Of a stretch of 64,000 nucleotides of DNA, positions 25,140-33,296 are shown in pieces (within the stretch, counting starts at the first letter, position 1; each line of letters begins with the position of its first letter). The notes beneath the pieces were generated by a model. That model ran no database searches. It saw only the letters and a program-made list of their open reading frames with translations, and had not been told where the DNA came from. Made by a program: the position numbers and the translations under genes. This stretch comes from 20CM-2-55-15 sp964633285 (lineage in GTDB: Bacteria; Acidobacteriota; Terriglobia; 20CM-2-55-15): positions 29,729-93,728 of the forward strand of contig CAZWGA010000016.1 of assembly GCA_964633285.1 (NCBI GenBank). Direction: 5' to 3'.

Positions 25140-26485
25140 AGCTCCCCCGGTTGCGGCTTGACGAGTTTGCCTCCGCCTTTTGAAATCACCATGCCGTTCT
25201 CAAAAATGGTTTCACCCCGCCGAATCGTTCGGTTCACAACGCCCCGGAACGATGCGCCGATATACGGACTCAGCGGATGGCGCTGCTGGAGATTCTCCGG
25301 TTTCAGTGTGAATGACGCAGAGAGATCCACCAATGCAAGATCCGCGATGGCGCCGGGAATCACACGGCCGCGATTCGGAAGCTGAAATCGGGACGCGGGT
25401 ACCGCCGCAATCAGCGACGCAATCAGTTCGAGCGGCAATCCCCGCCGATGGTAACCCTGCTCGATCAAAACAGCCAGCGTCGACTGCACGCCTGCGATAC
25501 CGCCCCAGGCTTTGTTGAAATCTCCGGCCTTGCGATCCGGAGACGAAGGTGAATGATCGGACGCAACGAGATCCACCGTGCCGCGCAGCAGTTCACTCCA
25601 GAGATTCGTTTGTTCCTCTTTATCGCGAATCGGAGGCGCGCATTTGGCGACGGCGCCGAGCCGCTCCACATCTTCGCCGGTGAAAAACAAATAATGCGGG
25701 CACGTTTCAATCGTGACATTCACACCGCGCGCCCGCGCTTCGGCTGCAAGCACAACGCCGCGGCCTGAGCTGACGTGAATAAGATGCAGCATGGCGCCGG
25801 CCTCGCCTGCGAAGAGCGTTGCGCGTTGAATCGCGTCAAGCTCGGCAACAACCGGGCGGGAGTCGAGAAAATCTCGGATACTTTGACGGCCTTCCGCCGC
25901 TTTCCGGCGGGAAAGCGCGGCGATCAAGTCATGGTTTTCAGCGTGTATCGCGACAGGGAGGCCGAGGCGCGACGCTTTGCGAAACCCATCAAGCAGGGTT
26001 AAATCGTCAACACGCGGAAACTCATCGAGGCCCGAATGGCACATGAACGCTTTGAACCCGATGACGCCGGACGCCGCGAGCTCTTCCATGTTCTGCAGGC
26101 TGTCGGGCGTGAGCCCACCCCAGAGAGCAAAATCAGTGACCGATGCCGCTTCCAGGGCCTCCCGCTTGCGATCAAACTCCCGGGCGTTCACGGTACACGG
26201 TATCGAATTGAGCGGCATATCGAAGAACACCGTTCCGCCGCCCGCGGCCAGCGCCCTGCTTCCTGTGCCCCCGCCTTCCCACTCCGTGTGACCGGGCTCG
26301 TTGAAGTGCACATGCACATCAATCAGGCCTGGAAATATGAATAAACCGCGCGCATCGATTTCTTCCGAAGCGCCGCCAAGCGCAGGCGCGATCGCGGTGA
26401 TCGACTCGCATTCAACGGCGATGTCGCCCTGATACACTTCTTCGGGAGTTACGATCGTTCCGCCGCGAATAATGTAGTCAGCCAT
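25136..26485 (-). CDS. allB: Allantoinase
   Basis: A 449-residue cyclic amidohydrolase converting allantoin to allantoate. The ATG at 26485 begins MADYIIRGGTIV. Metal ligands are all present: HxH in DVHVHFNEPG, the carboxylated Lys in GFKAFMCHSG, His in AIHAEN and HLIHVSSGRG, and Asp in ASDHSPSS. The length agrees with bacterial allantoinases (about 450). It overlaps the preceding allantoate amidohydrolase gene by 8 bp. Confidence 0.94.
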   Translation of the reverse strand: MADYIIRGGTIVTPEEVYQGDIAVECESITAIAPALGGASEEIDARGLFIFPGLIDVHVHFNEPGHTEWEGGGTGSRALAAGGGTVFFDMPLNSIPCTVNAREFDRKREALEAASVTDFALWGGLTPDSLQNMEELAASGVIGFKAFMCHSGLDEFPRVDDLTLLDGFRKASRLGLPVAIHAENHDLIAALSRRKAAEGRQSIRDFLDSRPVVAELDAIQRATLFAGEAGAMLHLIHVSSGRGVVLAAEARARGVNVTIETCPHYLFFTGEDVERLGAVAKCAPPIRDKEEQTNLWSELLRGTVDLVASDHSPSSPDRKAGDFNKAWGGIAGVQSTLAVLIEQGYHRRGLPLELIASLIAAVPASRFQLPNRGRVIPGAIADLALVDLSASFTLKPENLQQRHPLSPYIGASFRGVVNRTIRRGETIFENGMVISKGGGKLVKPQPGEL

Positions 26486-27710
26486 GCCGCGCTTCCACCT
26501 CTTCAAGAAAGTTCAGGCCCGTCGATAAGGCCGCCGCCACATCGTCCACATAAACAGTCTCAACTGCATCGTGACTGATCCCGCCCGGACTCCGAATGAA
26601 TAACATCGCGGTGGGCATTCGCGCGGCAACGATCATCGCATCATGGCCGGCTCCGCTGATCATTCGTCGCGGTGTGTATCCGGCTTTGGACGCTGCGTGT
26701 TCCAGAATGCCCGAGAGCGAAGCGTCCATCGGAACAGCGGATTGATCGAGATGGTATTCCCAGGCGACGATCAAATGACGCGCCTCCCCGATCTTCTGCG
26801 CGCTTGCCAGAATGTGCTGAACGGCAGCTCGACGCACAGAGTCGTCAGCGTGCCGCACATCGAGGCTAGCTTCAACTAAACCTGAAACAATGTTGCTGAC
26901 CCCGGGTTCGACATGTATCCTGCCGACCGTAGCAACAAGCCCTTCAGTCGAGCGTCCTTCCTTCTCGACCGCGCCGATCCACTCAGCCGCGCCGGCCAGT
27001 GCATCGCGACGAAGATTCATCGGCGTGGTTCCTGCATGATTGGTCTGACCTTTGAAGCTCACAGTCAAACGGCTCTGACCGGCAATCGCCTCAACAAGGC
27101 CCAGAGGCAGTCCCCCGGTGTCGAGGACCGGCCCTTGTTCAATGTGAAACTCCAGATAAGCGAAAGCATCTTCCGGCGCCCGCGCGTCCGCAATACGCGA
27201 TGAATCCAGGCCGAATTTGTCGATCGCGGTTCTGACGCTCACACCATGGGCATCGACCCGATCGAGGAGAGCCTCATCGATTGTTCCGGCGAGGGCGCGG
27301 CTTCCAATAAACGGAACACCAAAGCGAAGGCCTTCTTCCTCCGAAAAACCGATGACCTCAATATGAAAATGGAGCCGCCGCTTCTGAAGAAGATCCACCA
27401 AGGCGACGCCGGCAACCACACCCAGAATCCCGTCGTAAGATCCGGCACGTCGAACGGTATCGAGGTGTGATCCGATAAACAATCGCGGAGCGGTCACTTT
27501 ATCGGCGGCATAACATCCGCGCAGGTTGCCCGCGGCGTCGACCGAGACGGCCATGCCCGCATTCTGCATCCAGCCGCCGAGTTCGGAGTGAACCTGACGC
27601 ATCGGCTCGGAAAGAAACGTTCGAGTCGTGAAACCCGGCTCTTCAGTACACTTCGCCAGCGATTGGCAGCGCCTGATGACTTCTTCAGCGATTGCGCGAA
27701 AATCCTCCAT
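26478..27710 (-). CDS. allC: Allantoate amidohydrolase (M20 family)
   Basis: A 410-residue di-metal hydrolase that splits allantoate into ureidoglycine, CO2 and ammonia. The ATG at 27710 begins MEDFRAIAEEVIRRCQSL. The motifs are GSHLDTVRRAGSYDGILG, FSEEEGLRFGVPFIGSRAL, EFHIEQGPVLD, GQTNHAGTTPM and RMISGAGHDAM, with FIRSPGGISHDAVE near the end, as in AllC/N-carbamoylase proteins. It is the first dedicated gene of the purine block but lies only 13 bp after an unrelated exported gene on the same strand, so the block may be transcribed from far upstream. Confidence 0.9.
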   Translation of the reverse strand: MEDFRAIAEEVIRRCQSLAKCTEEPGFTTRTFLSEPMRQVHSELGGWMQNAGMAVSVDAAGNLRGCYAADKVTAPRLFIGSHLDTVRRAGSYDGILGVVAGVALVDLLQKRRLHFHIEVIGFSEEEGLRFGVPFIGSRALAGTIDEALLDRVDAHGVSVRTAIDKFGLDSSRIADARAPEDAFAYLEFHIEQGPVLDTGGLPLGLVEAIAGQSRLTVSFKGQTNHAGTTPMNLRRDALAGAAEWIGAVEKEGRSTEGLVATVGRIHVEPGVSNIVSGLVEASLDVRHADDSVRRAAVQHILASAQKIGEARHLIVAWEYHLDQSAVPMDASLSGILEHAASKAGYTPRRMISGAGHDAMIVAARMPTAMLFIRSPGGISHDAVETVYVDDVAAALSTGLNFLEEVEARHG

Positions 27711-27723
27711 GCCGGAAAGCAGA

Positions 27724-28677
27724 CTACTTCTTTTCGGCCGCGCGGCCACCACTCAGAATGTTCTCGACGGCGTGGTTGCCTTCCTGGCAGGCGTACTCGA
27801 ATATTTTGTATTCGGGATCCCGATTGAGCGGAATGGAGACTTTCCAGGGACTCGTGTAGACATTCGGATCGTTGATCGAAACTTCGTAATTGATCGTATC
27901 TCGATCGACACGCGTGAACCGCTCCACGACGTGCAGGGCCTCGCTTTGCGGAATGCCTTTCATCCTGCCCGACGCTGCGTTTGTGGCGATCCATCCTTTG
28001 CTGTTGTAGTTCGTCGTGTCGACGACAAGTGTGTTGCCGTCCCAGTGGCCACGCGAATCGCCGTCCCACAACTTCACGTTCGACGGTAGATGCGGCCTCC
28101 CATCCAACGGAATGATTCGCGCGTTGTGAATCATTTCGTACTGAATGACCACGTAGCCCGGAATCTGAACGATCTGATACGCATTGTTATAACCCGCCGG
28201 AAACATGCCGCCGGGAATTCCTCTCGTGATGCATCGATCCCACAAGCTCATGTACTCGTAGGAATCCGTAATATGCGCGGCGTTGTAATCCCGCCGGGCT
28301 TCCGCTTCGGGCTTCACAGGAACGCGGCCATCCGGCGGATCAATGACAAGCGACGTTCTTCTGGATTTCACGACGCTGCTTCCCGAATCAAACCAGAATT
28401 GATTGTAATTCCCGACATCGCCGGCGGCGGGCGCACGATCCACGCGATTGCCGGCTGAACGTGCTTCGAGTTCCCTGACTTCTTTTTCCGTCAGGAACGG
28501 CTTATCCGCGAACTCACTCGGCCGCTCGAAAGGAGTGATCGTTGGGTTTGTCCACGTGCCCTGCAGATCCGGCTGCCCATCCGGCGTGTGCCCGAGAGCC
28601 CATGGCCGGGGTGATTGAGCCGACAGAGGAAGTAGTGCGATCCAGGCTCCCACGATCAGAAATAAGCACCGTTTCAT
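27724..28677 (-). CDS. Exported protein of the W-(E/D)-G-x-T-L-V-V family, long form
   Basis: A 317-residue exported protein: signal peptide at residues 1-20 (MKRCLFLIVGAWIALLPLS), then GQPDLQGTWTNPTITPFERP, which opens a widespread Acidobacteriota family. The C-terminal half has RGHWDGNTLVVDTTNYNSKG, ERFTRVDRDTINYEVSINDP and IFEYACQEGNHAVENIL, shared with four other proteins in this array. Function unknown; no nucleophile or metal triad is obvious. It is the last of seven array genes and sits 13 bp before allC. Confidence 0.8.
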   Translation of the reverse strand: MKRCLFLIVGAWIALLPLSAQSPRPWALGHTPDGQPDLQGTWTNPTITPFERPSEFADKPFLTEKEVRELEARSAGNRVDRAPAAGDVGNYNQFWFDSGSSVVKSRRTSLVIDPPDGRVPVKPEAEARRDYNAAHITDSYEYMSLWDRCITRGIPGGMFPAGYNNAYQIVQIPGYVVIQYEMIHNARIIPLDGRPHLPSNVKLWDGDSRGHWDGNTLVVDTTNYNSKGWIATNAASGRMKGIPQSEALHVVERFTRVDRDTINYEVSINDPNVYTSPWKVSIPLNRDPEYKIFEYACQEGNHAVENILSGGRAAEKK

Positions 28678-28685
28678 ATACCCTT

Positions 28686-29450
28686 TCATTTCCCAATAAT
28701 GTGGGCGTGATCTCGTTCGTTCTCGCAGATGCTTTCGATTAATTCCGTGTCCGCGAGCAGATTGAACGGAACATTCGCCGACCAGGTCTTCGTGTATGCC
28801 TTCTTGTCATCGAATGTCATTTCGATACTCATATTTCCGAAATCGCCGCGGCGAAAACGCTCGGTCACACGCAACGCATCGCTGTGCGGATGGCCGGGAT
28901 CGTCGAACCAACTGAGATCATTGAAACCGATGGTCTCGGCAACCAATGTGTCGCCTTCCCAGTGGCCGATCGAATAACCATACCAGCTCGGCGTGGCTTC
29001 AGGAGGAAACGCACGTCCATCCGTAAAGATCTGACGAAAATGATTGAACTCCTCATAGAGAACCAAAACGACACCGGGCGTCTGCACAATTTTAAACGGC
29101 GAATTGCGCACGAGCATCGCATCGGGAATGCCATGCGGAATGCAATTTTCCGACGGCCGGCCCTTACCCAGGGCATCCGCGCGCTGCTTGTACAAAGCAG
29201 CGGCCCACGGTTGAAACGGAGCTTCGCCGGCATCCGCGGCGATATTCTGCAGGTACCGTCCAGTTGCGACACGCCAGATGCCCGACAAATCCGGTTTACC
29301 ATCCGGCGTCCTCGGCGTTGCTGCAGCGAGGTTCGGCTTCCCGTCCGCGGAGCGTGGAGTGTTCGGCAACTTGATGTCTGCCCATTGAGCGAACGCGGCA
29401 ACGGAGGCAGCCAGAACAAGAATGACGATAAGGATAAGCCGCCGATTCAT
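28686..29450 (-). CDS. Exported protein of the W-E-G-D-T-L-V family
   Basis: A 254-residue exported paralogue. Signal peptide about 1-21, then two tandem copies of a TPRxxDGKPxLxxxxPRT-like motif ending in PDLSGIWRVATGRYL. The shared core follows: YSIGHWEGDTLVAETIGFND, HPHSDALRVTERFRRGDF, and the tail ELIESICENERDHAHIIGK. It overlaps the next paralogue (29447) by 4 bp, and its stop is 8 bp from the 28677 gene. Function unknown. Confidence 0.8.
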   Translation of the reverse strand: MNRRLILIVILVLAASVAAFAQWADIKLPNTPRSADGKPNLAAATPRTPDGKPDLSGIWRVATGRYLQNIAADAGEAPFQPWAAALYKQRADALGKGRPSENCIPHGIPDAMLVRNSPFKIVQTPGVVLVLYEEFNHFRQIFTDGRAFPPEATPSWYGYSIGHWEGDTLVAETIGFNDLSWFDDPGHPHSDALRVTERFRRGDFGNMSIEMTFDDKKAYTKTWSANVPFNLLADTELIESICENERDHAHIIGK

Positions 29451-30196
29451 TTGCCCACCAGTCGCGGCGCGTCCTTTTCGTTTTCGCAGACGCTTTCCAT
29501 CAATTCATTGTCGGCGAACAATTCAAAACGCAGAGGGACTTTCCACTGGCGCGTATATTCCTTCGGATCATCGATCGTGATTTCAAAATTCAAATGACCG
29601 AAGTCCGGCCGCGTGAATCGCTCGATCGCATGATAGGACTCGCTGTGCGGATGACCGCCGTCATCGAGATACGTGAGAGCGTTGAAGCCTCGGGACTCGA
29701 CCACGAACGTTTCTCCTTCCCATCTGCCGATCGAATAACCCAGCCAACTCGGCGTCATATCCTGCGGAAATCCGCGGCCATCGGTAAAAACCTGCCGGAA
29801 GTGGCCCTGGTTCTCGAAAAGAATCACCGTGACTCCGGCTGTCTGAACGATCTTAAACGGAGTGGCCGGCACCAGCATGGAATCCGGAACGCCATGAGGA
29901 AGACACCGCCCCGAGGGCCGGTCCTTGCTGAAGTTTTCCTGCCGTTGTTTGTAGAGAGCCGCTCCTTCCGGAGTGAACGGAACAGTAATGCCGTCGGCTG
30001 TGATGTCGTTCAGATACCTGCCATCGGGACTCCGCCACACACCGGACAAATCCGGCTTGCCGTCGCGTGTTCGTGGAGTTGGAGCGGACAAATTGGGTTT
30101 ACCGGCGGGCGTGCGGGGCGTATTGGGCAACGGAACGTTCACCCATTGAGAAGGCAATGCGGCGGTCAAGAGGAAGAGAATCGCGGCGAGATTCAT
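29447..30196 (-). CDS. Exported protein of the W-E-G-x-T family, close paralogue of 28686-29450
   Basis: A 249-residue exported protein from ATG 30196 (MNLAAILFLLTAALPS signal; an upstream Met at 30235 is less likely). The layout is the same as its neighbour: doubled TPRxxxGKPxLSxPTPRT, PDLSGVWRSPDGRYL, YSIGRWEGETFVVESRGFNA, ERFTRPDFGHLNFEITIDDP and tail LMESVCENEKDAPRLVGK. It looks like a recent tandem duplication of 28686-29450. Function unknown. Confidence 0.8.
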   Translation of the reverse strand: MNLAAILFLLTAALPSQWVNVPLPNTPRTPAGKPNLSAPTPRTRDGKPDLSGVWRSPDGRYLNDITADGITVPFTPEGAALYKQRQENFSKDRPSGRCLPHGVPDSMLVPATPFKIVQTAGVTVILFENQGHFRQVFTDGRGFPQDMTPSWLGYSIGRWEGETFVVESRGFNALTYLDDGGHPHSESYHAIERFTRPDFGHLNFEITIDDPKEYTRQWKVPLRFELFADNELMESVCENEKDAPRLVGK

Positions 30197-30244
30197 AATC
30201 TGCAGCGGCGGCGGGATGACCAGCCACCGCTGCAACTATTCTCC

Positions 30245-30646
30245 TCAGTCGTCTCTTTTGAGTTTGAAGTCACCTTTTGCGGAACCCTGCGTCCAGGTGC
30301 CCGACAACGTGCGATTGTAAGAACCGATGTTCTCGAGTTTGCCGTCCGCGGCGAAGTGATAAGGAGTTCCTTTATCGTCCTTGGCGTCGCCCTCGAGATG
30401 GACCATCCATTTTGTGGAGTCGAGAGTTGCTTTCATCATGCCGGCTTCGGGACCCGGATTAATCGTTCCATTCACTGCCTTGCCGTCCCAGGCCATGACG
30501 ATCGTGATCTGCGTTCGTTTTGCAGCGGAGGCTCCCCAATCGCCGTACCAGACGCCTGTCAGCGGATGGCCTTCCTGGGCGAAAGCAACAATCCCCACTA
30601 CAAGACTTACTAAAATGAACGCCGCGCATGCGGTCTTCAATCGCAT
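30245..30646 (-). CDS. Small exported beta-rich protein
   Basis: A 133-residue protein. The ATG at 30646 is chosen because GGAGGAAT precedes it and a signal peptide follows (MRLKTACAAFILVSLVVGIV). The mature part (HPLTGVWYGDWGASAAKRTQ, VMAWDGKAVNGTINPG, ending TLSGTWTQGSAKGDFKLKRD) is a lipocalin-like or avidin-like small barrel seen next to these families in Acidobacteriota. It may bind a small ligand. It lies inside the array, 49 bp before the next paralogue. Confidence 0.7.
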   Translation of the reverse strand: MRLKTACAAFILVSLVVGIVAFAQEGHPLTGVWYGDWGASAAKRTQITIVMAWDGKAVNGTINPGPEAGMMKATLDSTKWMVHLEGDAKDDKGTPYHFAADGKLENIGSYNRTLSGTWTQGSAKGDFKLKRDD

Positions 30647-30665
30647 TATTCCTCCAAGAGTTACT

Positions 30666-31565
30666 TTACGGAACGATCGGACTCGTTCGATCCACGCGTT
30701 CGAGCGTGCCGACAAGAAGATCGTATGCGTGATTATTATCCTGGCAAACGTACTCGAACAATTCCTGTCCGGCAGTCCAGCGAAACTGGAACGGCGCGGT
30801 GGACCAGGTCTTGGTGTAGGCACCCGGATCGTCCACGGTGACTTCGTATTTCATTGTGTTGTAATCGGTGCGCGTGAAGCGTTCGATGAAATGAAGTTTT
30901 TCCGTGTGCGGTGATCCCGCGCGGTCCATCCAGAATCCTTCGTTGAAGCCTGTTGAATCCACCACGAGCGTATCGCCTTCCCAATGACCGATGGAGTCAC
31001 CGTAGTAGCTCGGCACGAGATCTTTCGGATGTTCCTTGCGATCGAGGTAGATCGTTCGGAAAGTATGGGGACCACCGATATCAAAGATGTAAATACGCTG
31101 GAGTTCCGGCGCCTCGACGATTTCGGTTCCGTATGGTGTTACAAACTGACGCGCGCCACCTGAAGGCTTGCACCGCGTGTGAGGCTCGAACTCATTATTG
31201 CGGCGGTATTCATACAACGCCTTGGCCCATGGTTGAAATGGCGTTTCATTTGCATTTGCCAGGCTGCCGCAGCACGCGCCCCAGATACCTTTTTCATCAG
31301 CGAGAGTTCCGAGTCTCGGATGACCATCGGGCCAACGGGGAGTCGGCTTGGATGGGACGGCCGGCTGATTCCCGCGGCCCCCGCCAAATCCGCGCCCGCC
31401 GCCGCGTTGTCCGGCGTTGCCCTGGCCGGGCTGTTGCCCGGGTTGGGCGCCCTGTTGAGCCTGGGCCGGCGGTTGCTGCCCTTGCGCCTGCATCAGGGAA
31501 GGCGCAAGGGACATCGTTATGAGCACCAGCAGAAAGACTGCACAAACGAAAATTAAACGACGCAT
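30666..31565 (-). CDS. Exported protein of the W-E-G-D-T-L-V-V family with Gln/Gly-rich spacer
   Basis: A 299-residue exported protein. Signal peptide about 1-27, then a Gln/Pro/Gly/Arg low-complexity spacer (about 28-75), WPDGHPRLG, FVTPYGTEIVEAPELQRIYI and the family core: DSIGHWEGDTLVVDSTGFNE, HTEKLHFIERFTRTDYNTMK, YEVTVDDPGAYTKTW and ELFEYVCQDNNHAYDLLVG. It is closest to the C-terminal part of the fusion at 32009-33124. A DUF6152 gene sits 2 bp upstream, the same two modules that are fused there. Function unknown. Confidence 0.8.
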   Translation of the reverse strand: MRRLIFVCAVFLLVLITMSLAPSLMQAQGQQPPAQAQQGAQPGQQPGQGNAGQRGGGRGFGGGRGNQPAVPSKPTPRWPDGHPRLGTLADEKGIWGACCGSLANANETPFQPWAKALYEYRRNNEFEPHTRCKPSGGARQFVTPYGTEIVEAPELQRIYIFDIGGPHTFRTIYLDRKEHPKDLVPSYYGDSIGHWEGDTLVVDSTGFNEGFWMDRAGSPHTEKLHFIERFTRTDYNTMKYEVTVDDPGAYTKTWSTAPFQFRWTAGQELFEYVCQDNNHAYDLLVGTLERVDRTSPIVP

Positions 31566-31567
31566 AA

Positions 31568-31969
31568 CTACGGTGTCTCGCCTTCGCTCGATGCCGCGCC
31601 GAGTCTCTTTCCATCTGCCGTCGTGACGGTTCGGGCGTTCGCTCGATTGCTGCCGTTCTTCGCCATCGTACCGGTGACGGTGATCTGATCACCGAGCTTC
31701 ATTGTCGTGCGCGTCCAGCCACGGCCCTGCAGTCCGTGCGGAGGACCCATTTCGAAGCCCCAGTTCGTGACGCTTCCGTCTGTATTCTTCACATTCAGAT
31801 AGAACCACACGTGCGGATTGGTCCACTCCACCTTCGTCACAACACCGGTAAGAGTAGTGACTTTTGTGGCGTCATACTCCGCGGAGAACGAGTGGTGAGC
31901 CATTGACGGCGTTGCAAGCACGATCACGCCAATCGCGAGAGTCAGCAAAGCAATTGCGCATTTCTTCAT
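31568..31969 (-). CDS. DUF6152 family exported protein
   Basis: A 133-residue periplasmic protein: signal peptide to about residue 24 (ATPSMA), then HHSFSAEYDATK and TLTGVVTKVEWTNPHVWFYL, the hallmark of DUF6152, followed by GWTRTTMKLGDQITVTGTMA. The pattern (a strand, G-x-V, N-P-H, then G-D-x-V-x-V-x-G) suggests a small OB-like barrel. Function unknown. Its stop is 2 bp before the gene at 31565, so the two are probably made together. Confidence 0.88.
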   Translation of the reverse strand: MKKCAIALLTLAIGVIVLATPSMAHHSFSAEYDATKVTTLTGVVTKVEWTNPHVWFYLNVKNTDGSVTNWGFEMGPPHGLQGRGWTRTTMKLGDQITVTGTMAKNGSNRANARTVTTADGKRLGAASSEGETP

Positions 31970-32008
31970 GCACTTCCTCCTGTGTTTTGGTCAGTATAGA
32001 TTCAAAAA

Positions 32009-33124
32009 CTAAGGCCGATTGTCCTGGCAATAATAAATCGGCAATTCGTCTCCGGCCATCCACCGCAAATTCCACGTGCCGGTCCACATTTTTGTATACG
32101 CGCCGGGATCATCCACTGTTACTTCATATTTCAAGGTATTGGCATCCGGCCGCGATATGCGTTCCATCAGATGCAACTGCTCCGTATGTGGAAGCCCGCC
32201 ATTGGTAAACCAGAATTTCTCGTTGAAGCCGGTTGTATCGACGGTCAGCGTGTCGCCTTCCCACTTTCCGACAGCGCGGCCGTAATAAAGAGGATTGTCC
32301 GCATCTCCGCGAATCTGCCCTTTCTGCGCACGGCCATCCGTGTAGATGATTCGATAGTTGTGATTGCCGCCTCCGACAAAAACAAAAATGCGTTTTCGAT
32401 CCTGATCCTCGACAAACTGAACGCCATAAGGAGTCTGGAACTGTCGCGGTCCTCCCGGAGGTTTGCAGTAAAGGAACATCGGATCGTCTTTCAGGAAACT
32501 CTTCTGGCGCAATTCATACAAATCGCGCGCCCAGCGCTGAAATGGAGCGACTTTGTCCACATCCGCAATGTTCTTCAAAAGACCATAGGCGTCCATCTGG
32601 ACGTTGGCGCCGGTTTGAACGAGTCCGGTGGCTGTCGGCATGCCCCAGTATCCCGTTTGTCCCTGAACGGGTCCCAGGCGTGGATGGCCGTCCGGCCATT
32701 TCGGAGCCGGACCGCCGGCCGCAGGACGCGCTGCCGCAACTGCCGGGATATCGAATATTTTTTTGTTCGTTGTACCCATGACGACGGAGTTTGCCCAGAC
32801 CTGTCTCGTTCCATTGCGGGCCGTGATTCCCTGCACGGTTAATGCATCGCCGGGTTTCACGGTATCCAGCTTCCAGCCCGCTTTTCCAAGATCCACCGGA
32901 CTCTCCAACTCGACCGCCCAATTGCTCACATTGGTTCCGCTGGTCACATTGATGAAAATGTGAACGTGAGGATTCGCCCAATCGACTTTCGTCACAGTAC
33001 CCTTCAAAGTCATGGGCTTCTTGTCGTCGAATTTTCCGAGAATCTCGTGGTGCCCCAGAACGGGCGTTACGGCCAAAAGCGTGCCAAATCCTACGGCTAC
33101 GAGGCCGTAGATTCCATACCTCAT
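32009..33124 (-). CDS. Fusion of DUF6152 with the W-E-G-D-T-L family domain, exported
   Basis: A 371-residue exported protein. Signal peptide (about 1-22, ending VLG), then a DUF6152 domain (HHEILGKFDDKKPMTLKGT, VTKVDWANPHVHIF, VKPGDALTVQGITA) to about residue 125. After a short Ala/Pro linker comes WPDGHPRLG and the family domain with VGKWEGDTLTVDTTGFNEKF, ERISRPDANTLKYEVTVDDP and the end ELPIYYCQDNRP. Compared with paralogues it lacks the last 10-15 residues (the NHAYDLL-type tail). It is the first gene of the array, facing two beta-propeller genes across a 172-bp promoter region. Confidence 0.85.
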   Translation of the reverse strand: MRYGIYGLVAVGFGTLLAVTPVLGHHEILGKFDDKKPMTLKGTVTKVDWANPHVHIFINVTSGTNVSNWAVELESPVDLGKAGWKLDTVKPGDALTVQGITARNGTRQVWANSVVMGTTNKKIFDIPAVAAARPAAGGPAPKWPDGHPRLGPVQGQTGYWGMPTATGLVQTGANVQMDAYGLLKNIADVDKVAPFQRWARDLYELRQKSFLKDDPMFLYCKPPGGPRQFQTPYGVQFVEDQDRKRIFVFVGGGNHNYRIIYTDGRAQKGQIRGDADNPLYYGRAVGKWEGDTLTVDTTGFNEKFWFTNGGLPHTEQLHLMERISRPDANTLKYEVTVDDPGAYTKMWTGTWNLRWMAGDELPIYYCQDNRP

Positions 33125-33296
33125 CGTCATTCCTCCTGAGCGCGACAGTTAAGCAATATGGGATTGATATGTCAATACAAACTGTGTCGTTCTGACGTCG
33201 TGTCTGTCTGTCCAATGCAAGGCGCGCGCAGGCGGGAATGTTGTTGTAAACTACCGCGCAACAAAAAATTCCTCTCAATCCCGGGAAGGAGGGAGC
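33125..33296. promoter_or_regulatory. Divergent promoter region between the DUF6152 array and the NHL propeller
   Basis: This 172-bp spacer must hold promoters for both directions. The plus-strand gene has a strong ribosome binding site (AAGGAGGG ending 4 bp before its ATG at 33297). The minus-strand gene has GGAGGAATGACG before its start at 33124. An AT-rich patch at about 33150-33185 is the likeliest core promoter area. No operator palindrome is evident. Confidence 0.4.
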
